Assembly: GCA_021464525.1 (NCBI GenBank)
Contig: JADRCO010000910.1
Location: 1-24,779 of the forward strand
Reading direction: 5' to 3'
Source: Rhizophagus sp. LPA8_4_AMF
Taxonomy: Eukaryota > Glomeromycota > Glomeromycetes > Glomerales > Glomeraceae
Length of the DNA stretch: 24,779 nucleotides
Notes under the pieces: generated by a model
What the model was told of the DNA's origin: nothing
The model's input: only the letters and a program-made list of their open reading frames with translations
Database searches by the model: none
Translations under genes and position numbers: made by a program
In this document: one piece after another, positions 18,040-24,779 of the stretch
Layout: every line of letters starts with the position of its first letter
Numbering within the stretch: the stretch's first letter is position 1

Positions 18040-19089
18040 TCATCCTAATAAAGGAGTAGATTCATCGCTTCTGTGACGGATTTTTTGGATGACAGACCCA
18101 AGAATAATGATTGAACTAATAATGGCAAGAACTAAAGCGGACCAATGAATAACTGGATCACTTTGTTCAACGGCGACACCATATAAGAACCAAGCAATAA
18201 CAATAGAACCAGCGATATCACCCTTTCCTTTATAGAGGTAACCAATAGTGGCTAATTTCGTAAGAATCAATAATGCAATGACAACTAAGATTTTAACGAT
18301 AAGACCTGGCTTGCTATCATCGTCTTTCTTATCAGGTGCGAATGCAGCGAAAGTGCTAATGACAGTAATCACAACGATCCATGCATGATAAAGAGAGAAT
18401 GGGGCGCGAACCCATAAAATTTCACTAATATTGTTGCCATCCCGTTGTTTAAGAACTGTATAAATATATGAAATTGGTATTGTAGTGATAAGGATGATGA
18501 TCCATGAAAGAATAAGGTAATCGTTGTGCTGTATAATAAAAATTAAAATGTAAATAAAATATCATATAAAGTGCCGTCTTTAATTACACTTGATGGCGCA
18601 GAAAAATATTTACCCAGAGGGCAAGCCATAAAGAGTTCAACAAGGTGATATTGACGAAGTGCCAATTAATACCGTCAAGAACAAGTTCTTGATCCCCGAA
18701 CCACTGATAGATAACTATTGAAAATTTCGTCAAAATTCTGAAAACAAAAAAAAACCATAAAAATAATAAATATGAAAAATAATATTTACCGAAACCACCT
18801 AACAAGAAATGGATAATACCCCAAACACCAAATACGAAAGGAGCTGGAGAAATAAAAGTTAAATGTTTACCACCATATGGGGTACTGTCCTATGAAATAT
18901 TGAAAATAAAATATAAAATAAATATCACAAGTCCAGAACAACGTGTTATTTTGCCCCTTTTGATTTTTTTTTATATTAAAATAAATACAATACATTTTCA
19001 GGTTTAAGACCAGAGTATATGTTGCTTCCTAGAAAGAAAATATAAACCAACACATTTGCAATTTTAATCGCAAGTGGATAACGTGCCAT
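18040..19089 (-). CDS. TspO/MBR-like Trp-rich multi-pass membrane protein
   Basis: Four exons (19089-18994, 18889-18790, 18714-18614, 18528-18040) join in frame into 261 aa with introns of 104, 75 and 85 nt. Hydrophobic segments run at roughly 4-25, 45-72, 83-99, 103-125, 141-163, 175-200, 205-223 and 227-250, about eight in all. SPAPFVFGVWGIIHFLLGG (46-64), LLNSLWLALW (90-99) and WVRAPFSLYHAWIVV (138-152) are placed as in the long bacterial and fungal tryptophan-rich sensory protein homologues of TspO, a family linked to tetrapyrrole, sterol or stress signalling. Its exact ligand here is unknown. Classical TspO has five segments and about 160 aa, so this is a longer relative. The C-terminal cytosolic tail ends DESTPLLG and contains an ExxxLL acidic dileucine signal (255-260), suggesting vacuole/lysosome sorting. 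In intron 2 a closer-to-donor acceptor (after TTTTCAG, 18738) would put a stop in frame; the one at 18715 keeps the frame. Confidence 0.75.
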
Positions 19090-20723
19090 GGTCGTCCTCG
19101 TAAAAGAAAAGTTACTATTTACAAATATTAAATGCGAACAAAATTTCTTGTCACTTAAAGTATATGATAATAAAACAAGACCTATTTATATTACGTATAT
19201 AATGATGTATTGATAATCAATCTATTAAGCGAATACAATTTGTGAATAAAAACGCCAAGGCACGACATTAGCCTTTATTTTCAAATAATAATAATATAAA
19301 CATATCAGATATATTAATAATGTTCGTTGTACAAAAAGAAAAAAGTAACGTTGTATAAATTGCTTAGCCCACTATTTACACTATTTAGAAAAGCATTTGA
19401 TGTTTTCCATCATTATGAAATTTAAAAGCCGAAATTTCCCTTTTATTTAACAAAAAAAACGAAATTTTTTCTTTGCCTTTCAAGAAGTTATTAAATTTTT
19501 GAAAAAAAAATGCTTTCGGATTAAACGTTTACCATGTGGAAAAAGGCGGCAAATTATACGCCACCGTGCATAACTTGGATATGTTTAAATTTACATAAAT
19601 ATTACCCCATACATGCGATGCCCAAATTACGTAGAACAATAATAATTTAAAAATATGATTAATAGAGCCGAGAATGGATAACAAAGAAGCCTCTTTAGCC
19701 AATATGTACAAAATTGGCAGATTATAGATAGATTGAGTACGTGCACGGCCATAAAATTAAAATGTATCATTCGTACGTGAGAGCGAAAAAAATAGATTAA
19801 GACCGTCATAGTAAATCAAGAAAATCAAGGGGTTTAAGTTATCAGGTTGTCAAACTTTTGATTCCTATAAATAGAAAAATCATCTGCGGATCTCCGAAGA
19901 AAGATTATCTAAAAGAATACTCATTTTCTATTTTAGGCTTATATTAAAATTGGTGCATCAAATATTGCTAAATGTCTATGATTCTCACCGCAATTGATTT
20001 TCACCGGGCAAATTATAATTTCGGCCGAAGTTAACAAAGTAGTAAATGACTCGCGTAACTTCCTACAGTGGGAATCTGCTTATCTTTATGATCTAATTCA
20101 TTATCTATTATGATTTAATATTTTAATAAATATATTTATTAATTTATATGTACAATATTGAAGTGTTTGAAAAGTTTTGAAAATGATCTTGTCAATTTAA
20201 CAATCAAATTTAAAAAATAAGAATCATATTTAATTAAAGTTAATTTTCAAATATTTTTTCAGTTTATATAAAATCCTTAAACATCTAATATATTGATTTG
20301 CATAAAATTATGGATGGGTATTTACTATTCCTTTAAGTATAATAAGTTTAATTTTATAGGTTATTATAAAATTATTTAATTATTTAGTATAAAAAAAAAT
20401 AAAATACAACTTATTGGAATCTATTCAATATTAATATTTGATAGAGATAATTATAATAGTTTATTATAATAAAAATTGTATTTTTATTTTTATGAAAATT
20501 ATTAATTGTAAATCCAAAAAATATTTCAAAAACTTTCTTTATTTTTGTTTACATCCAAAAATTTCAAAATAAACTTTTATTAAATAATACATATAAAATA
20601 ATACAAAAGTAAACTGCTGATTTATTTTATTAAATATTATTAAATATATTTATTTTTTTCTTCTTTTTTATAGTATTTTGTATTTTTAAAGATAAAATTA
20701 AATAAATATATAATTTAATACTT
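19090..20723. other. Intergenic region, no gene supported
   Basis: The first kilobase is upstream of the TspO-like gene and has normal complexity. A TATA-like CCTATAAATAG lies at 19865-19875, but it has no convincing downstream gene. Two 60-codon minus frames (19529-19711, 19627-19809) show no motif. From about 20100 the sequence becomes extremely AT-rich and featureless. Confidence 0.5.
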
Positions 20724-20877
20724 ATATGGGACCTTTGCAATAAAAAGGAGGGAAACTGCCAGAAAAAATTAAAATTATATTTATATGCCAAATATGTTCT
20801 ATTAGTTATAAAAAGTTCAGATTTATTATTAATTTTTTTTAGCAGTTTACCCCCTTTCTATTGTAAAGACCCCATAT
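20724..20877. mobile_element. 154-bp MITE with ATATGGGACCTTT ends
   Basis: The left end ATATGGGACCTTTGCAATAA matches the reverse complement of the right end ATATGGGGTCTTTACAATAG, and the similarity runs on for about 45 bp (AAACTGC, AAAAAATTAA in both arms). No coding capacity. The ATATGGG start resembles the 21311-21474 element, but the rest differs, so I treat it as a separate family. Confidence 0.75.
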
Positions 20878-21080
20878 GGTATAATTTTATTGAAATTTGA
20901 TTGCATATAATTACAAAAACAAGAATTACAAATCAACTACTTATCAAAAAATATAAATATTAATAAAAAAATAATTAAATAATATATATAAATGAAAAAA
21001 AAATAAAACATATTTCTAACAAATTTTCTATATATTAATAGGATTCCAAAAAAATATATATATAGGTCATAAAGAATCTG

Positions 21081-21088
21081 CATAAAAA
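21081..21088. repeat. Left 8-bp target-site duplication of the hAT element
   Basis: CATAAAAA lies just outside the TAAGGATG end and recurs at 24372-24379 outside the other end. Eight base pairs is the hAT signature length. Confidence 0.85.
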
Positions 21089-21310
21089 TAAGGATGCTAC
21101 TGCTCAGTTTTTTGCAGTTTAGGTTTGATTTCAGTTTAGTTTCATCTTGTAAACCTCAAAACTGGGTTTTTTATATAGGTTTAAACCAATTATTCAAACT
21201 GGTTTGAAACTTTTTTAACTTAATTTACAAATAGTTTAGAATAAGTTTATAAATTAAATTACAAAATTTATAACTGTTATTAATTGTATAATTTGTAAAT
21301 TTTTTGATAA

Positions 21311-21474
21311 ATATGGGGTAAGTGCTGGAAAAAGGGACCAAATTGACAAAAATTTTTTTTTTAAAATAACAAATATTTTGGATCAAATGATCAAATCTAC
21401 ATCTATTTTACTTAAGAACTTTTTTTTGAGAAAAATTTCAATTTGGTCCCTTTTCCTAGCACTTACCCCATATA
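21311..21474. mobile_element. 164-bp MITE nested in the hAT element
   Basis: The arms begin ATATGGGGTAAGTGCTGGAA on the left and, reverse-complemented, ATATGGGGTAAGTGCTAGGA on the right, continuing through AAAGGGACCAAATTGA. The match over about 35 bp has very few differences, suggesting a relatively young insertion. Ends resemble the 6569-6655 copy. No coding frame. Confidence 0.82.
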
Positions 21475-22259
21475 TTGTTTATAGTAAATAAATTGAATTC
21501 AAATATTTATATTATTATTTTTTATTAATATATCCTCTCCGTTATTAATCCATGATTTTGCATACAAAGTTGCTCTTGCTATTTCTGGATTAAGGCAATT
21601 TCTTGTTTTAGTAATAGTTAGTATTACCTGCTACAAAAAAAGCCTGTTCACATGCTATACTTGTCACTTGAATAGATAAATAATCACATAAAATCTTGGT
21701 TAAAGCTGAAAATTCATGCTCATATGCTTTCCACTAAAGAAGTGGCTTTACATTTTCATCAACTTGTAATGCCAAATATCTGTTCAATTCATCTGAAACA
21801 TTTGAAATAAAACTTACAGAACTTGCTATAGAGGATTGTCTGGAAGTTTCATTATAATTCAAATGCCATTTTTCATTCTTTGAAAATATTGACGAGAAGT
21901 CTCACTTTTATCAACATTATGATTTTCAGGAATTGTTACATGATAATAATTAGCTAATAAAGAAGTTACTGCAGAAACAGCTACAGCTGCTAAAGCTCCA
22001 GCTTTAAAGAGAGAGAGTTTATACCAGAAATCAAGAACTGTAAATATTAAAGTTTATTGATTAATTATACTCCAATATTCATTAATTTTTTGGTTTACCA
22101 AGAAAGCCAGTTCCTTTTGTTCAAAATTATCATCTTCAATTATACTTTTTAAGTATTCTAAAATACCAAGAAATACAAATCAAATATCAGCAATAGTAGG
22201 GTATTAAGTGACAAAAAGATATACAGTAGCTCTTTCTAATAGTTCCAAATTATCATTGT

Positions 22260-22740
22260 TTCCTATTATAATTATAAATACAATTTTTTATATTAATATC
22301 AAAATAATTCATTAATTATATTTAAAAAATAATTATAATTTTTAGTATCATAGGAAATTATAGCAAAAAAAGACTTTAAAAAGTCTATTTAATGTTAGAA
22401 AAACTAATGCAAAAAATTCAATTAATATTACAAAATTCTGTTTAATGTAAAAAATGTATTTTTAATATTAAAAATATCTAAAAATATTATTATATAATTA
22501 AAAAATCAAAAATTAAAAAAATAATTGCATAAAAAAAATTCTTGTTTAATGTTAAACTAAAAAAAAGGTTGTTTAATGTTAAATCAAATATAAAAAAGAA
22601 AATTTTATTTAACGTTAAAAAAGAATGTTTAACTTAAAAAAAAACAAAAAAAACTATTATTTAACATAAGAAAATAAAAAAAAAATATTTAAAAAAATAT
22701 TAACTAAAAAATTATTAAATTAATAATAAATACCATCAGC
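22260..22740. other. AT-rich expanded segment inside the hAT element
   Basis: Between two recognisable transposase blocks, about 450 bases are almost pure A/T with repeated TTTAATGTTAAA, AAAAAATATTT and AAAATTAAAAA words. No transposase residues can be read here. It may be a degenerated insertion or local AT expansion. Confidence 0.4.
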
Positions 22741-23839
22741 TTTTAATCAACTATTATACGAAAATATACCCTGATTATTTTCCAATCTATTTCAGTTAGC
22801 ATTAACATTTATACTTTCTGATTGTATACAGCTAACATTTGCACTCCATTCCACATTTTTTCCATTTTTTTTAACATATTAAATATGGAATTCCATTTTG
22901 TGCTGATGTCTAATTCAAGTTTTAAATAATTAATTTTTGCACATTTACACAATTTTCTTAATTCATCACTAATTATTACAGAATTTTTTATCTTAATCAT
23001 TAGCTGATGCACTTTTACAACTGCATTATCTATCAATTCAAGTCCTTGCTGAGCTGCCAAATTGAGAATATATGTGGTATAACAGTAATATCCAAATGTT
23101 GAATTCATTACATCATCGTTTAATTTTTCAGCAATTAAATGATCAACTGCTAATATCGTGATCACATTATCAGTTGTCAACTCTAATACCTTCTTTTTTA
23201 TTTAAATTCAGCTAGAACAAATATAATTTCATTGGTAATATTAATAGTATTGTGATGTTTATTAAATGAAATAATATCCAAAAGAAAATGTTGCATTTTT
23301 CATTCCTAATTGATGAAATGAATAGTAAGACCAAGAAAGGAATTATTATTGAGTGTAGATGTTCACATATCTGATGTAAGTGATACCCTTCCTGAAATTT
23401 TATCAATATCTAACTTGATATTTTTTTCATATTGTCAAAATGGTCTATAATCTTCTCTTTTATACTTGATTTTTCAGGAATATGATATCTTAGATTTAAA
23501 GTATTTATTAAATTAATAAATTGATCATTAATAACAACAGAAAATGGTTGCAAATCAACTGTAATCCATTCTACTAAAGTTTGATTATGAACTAACATCT
23601 CTTCTTTGGGCCAAAGATCCACTCTTGAAAAATTCAATTTAGTTTGTATTTTTTTTTATTTTATCAATAACTATACATGCATTTTTTTTAAATGTTCTTT
23701 TAAAGTATTAATTCCAGTTGATTTTAAATATGTATGATTACATTTTTTACAAACTACTTTTGTAGAATATTGTGAATCCTGAGTATTAAAATATTGCCAA
23801 ATATCTGAATATATTTTTGATTTTTTAAGATTATCTTTT

Positions 23840-23985
23840 TCTTGGAAAGGCTCTTAAGGGACTTCTTGAGAAGACTCTTAAGGAGATTTTTGGAAAGGCT
23901 CAGGAGATTCTTGAAAAGATTCTTGGGGATTTTTCTTAAAGAGATTCTTGAAAAGGTTCTTGAGAAAATTCTTGAAGTGGGTTTT
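23840..23985 (-). repeat. Degenerate short tandem repeat in transposase N-terminus
   Basis: Variants of the 12-18-nt unit TTCTTGA(G/A)AAGATTC(T) recur about eight times. Read on the minus strand they encode a Ser/Leu/Lys/Gln-rich repetitive linker (SQEPFQES-like units) between the transposase N-terminus and the BED finger. The plus-strand 85-codon frame over this region (23842-24099) is the mirror of the repeat and not a gene. Confidence 0.7.
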
Positions 23986-24371
23986 GACCATTTCTTTCAT
24001 TGTCTATTATTTCACTTCTTTCATTATAATCACTTTTTTGATCACCATCATAAAACTTATAGTTACTCATATTTTAAATGTAATTTTTTTAAAGAATAAT
24101 GCTTAAAATACAAAAAAAAAAATTTCATGTATAACTTCAATAAATGTAATTGTATAATGTAAATTAATAAATCTGGATAATCGATATTTATTTGATTGGA
24201 TAAACTGATTATCAAACTGGTTTTTAATACTTAGTTTTTAAACCATTTTATATTAAGATTAAACCAAATTTTAAACCATTTCACATTGGTCATATTTTTC
24301 AACTGAATTTTACAAAACTTAGTTTAAACTGAAATGATCAGCTTGGTTTTTTCAAACTTTTATCATCCTTA

Positions 24372-24379
24372 CATAAAAA
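24372..24379. repeat. Right 8-bp target-site duplication of the hAT element
   Basis: CATAAAAA, identical to 21081-21088. Confidence 0.85.
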
Positions 24380-24779
24380 TATGAATATTTTCAGTTGCTA
24401 CCTTTAAAAATACTATTATTTGCTAAAAATCTAATTATAACATATAAATTATATATGAATTTGCTAAAAAGTCAAATATAACTATAATAAATTTAACTTA
24501 TAAATTGTTGTAAAATTATTATTCTGAATTAAAAAAAGTAAAATATAGTTTAATAAAACCATCCTATCAGTTAAAACAATTTATTAGAATTAATATTAAA
24601 ATATATAATCAAAGCTTTATAAGGAAATGAAATATAATTATTATTATGAAATGTAATAAGAAGAAAAACTAGAATTATTTATTTGAATATCAGGCATATG
24701 AGGTGGCTTGGCAAAAAATATTGGAAATTACAACAAAAGAATCTATAATTATATGTTTGAAACAAAAACAAATCAGATG
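24380..24779. other. AT-rich end of window, no gene seen
   Basis: No frame, repeat or transposon end could be supported in these 400 bases. Confidence 0.55.

Larger units (their letters stand above)
21545..24070 (-). pseudogene. hAT transposase, broken
   Basis: A plausible start at 24070 gives MSNYKFYDGDQKSDYNERS, followed by a repeat-coded linker. A BED zinc finger (about 23825-23672) retains its signature: IWQYF, CKKC and HLKKMH, followed by a stop. Residues with an LTSDM-stop-TS motif at about 23385-23360 mark the hAT catalytic region, where the usual Trp codon is TGA. The longest intact piece, 23180-22809, has TTYILNLAAQQGLELID and LDISTKWNSIFNMLKK, the conserved (H)ILNL and TRWNS neighbourhoods with Ile in place of His. 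The hATC-like dimerisation segment near 21700-21545 reads DYLSIQVTSIACEQAFFVAG then CLNPEIARATLYAKSW in shifted frames. Numerous stops and frame changes make it non-functional, although its ends could still be mobilised by a relative. Confidence 0.85.
21089..24371 (-). mobile_element. hAT-superfamily DNA transposon, ends intact, gene decayed
   Basis: The 3,283-bp element starts TAAGGATGCTA and its reverse-complemented other end starts TAAGGATGATA, between perfect 8-bp CATAAAAA duplications. Subterminal zones (21106-21235 and 24200-24360) are packed with GGTTTAAACC, AAACTGGTTT and TTTAAACC words, typical hAT transposase-binding repeats. The coding strand is minus, with a BED finger near the N-terminus and an hATC-like segment near 21545-21700. 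Interrupted frames show that it no longer makes its own transposase. A different MITE (21311-21474) has inserted in its 3' part. Confidence 0.88.

Noticed and set aside
18714-18737. Alternative acceptor (after TTTTCAG at 18738) for exon 3 of the TspO-like gene
   Set aside because: Joining there brings a TGA in frame after two codons; the acceptor at 18715 keeps the frame and the family pattern.
23842-24099. 85-codon plus-strand frame rich in Arg, Leu and Phe
   Set aside because: It is the opposite strand of the repeat-coded N-terminal linker of the hAT transposase; the regular pattern comes from the short tandem repeat.
1-24779. CRISPR-like, riboswitch or prokaryotic operon organisation
   Set aside because: The only regular tandem repeat (5070-5815) has no spacer structure, and the genes carry spliceosomal introns.

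Overview
The window looks like eukaryotic nuclear DNA from a very AT-rich, intron-rich, transposon-loaded genome. GT-AG introns of about 60-140 nt split genes that match fungal-type families, and most of the remaining DNA is made of small inverted-repeat transposons. A fungus is the best reading. An arbuscular-mycorrhizal (Glomeromycotina, Rhizophagus-like) genome would fit the composition, but that is inference. I see no rRNA, tRNA, CRISPR, prokaryotic operon or retrovirus-like element.

Bases 1 to about 9,700 hold no gene I can support. This part is a mosaic of non-autonomous DNA elements. It includes: a small element with CACCAGTGGTG ends (1908-2032); an element with CAGTGACACC ends (2703-2899) and a relic of the same family (9676-9715); an old Tc1/mariner-like element (about 4646-6223) split by a 1.4-kb Mutator-like element with an 11-bp target duplication (4714-6107); a six-unit ~120-bp tandem array inside that insertion; a short GGATGAGTACTGG element (6569-6655); a 183-bp element between TA duplications (6921-7103); a long-arm inverted repeat (7443-8909) enclosing another TA-flanked element (7997-8648); and a hAT-like element (8923-9311).

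Bases 10,300-19,100 form the genic core. From left to right it holds an unrecognised multi-exon gene on the minus strand (10443-12284), a ZIP-family zinc transporter on the minus strand (13395-14966, six exons), a degraded coding-like stretch on the plus strand (15325-16169), a two-exon TMEM70-like mitochondrial protein on the plus strand (16783-17587), and a four-exon TspO/MBR-like multi-pass membrane protein on the minus strand (18040-19089). For the ZIP, TMEM70-like and TspO-like genes I could follow the reading frame through every splice junction to a sensible terminus. They share no evident pathway; each appears to be its own transcription unit.

Bases 20,700-24,400 return to transposons. 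There is a 154-bp inverted-repeat element (20724-20877). There is also a complete-ended hAT element (21089-24371) with a perfect 8-bp target duplication, a decayed BED-finger transposase on the minus strand, and a second copy of the GGTAAGTGCTGG-type element nested inside it. Nothing here amounts to a new molecular system. The most informative items are the nested-transposon chronology, the tandem hairpin array, the 14-nt terminal exon of the zinc transporter, and the unrecognised gene with an apparent frame conflict in its first exon.
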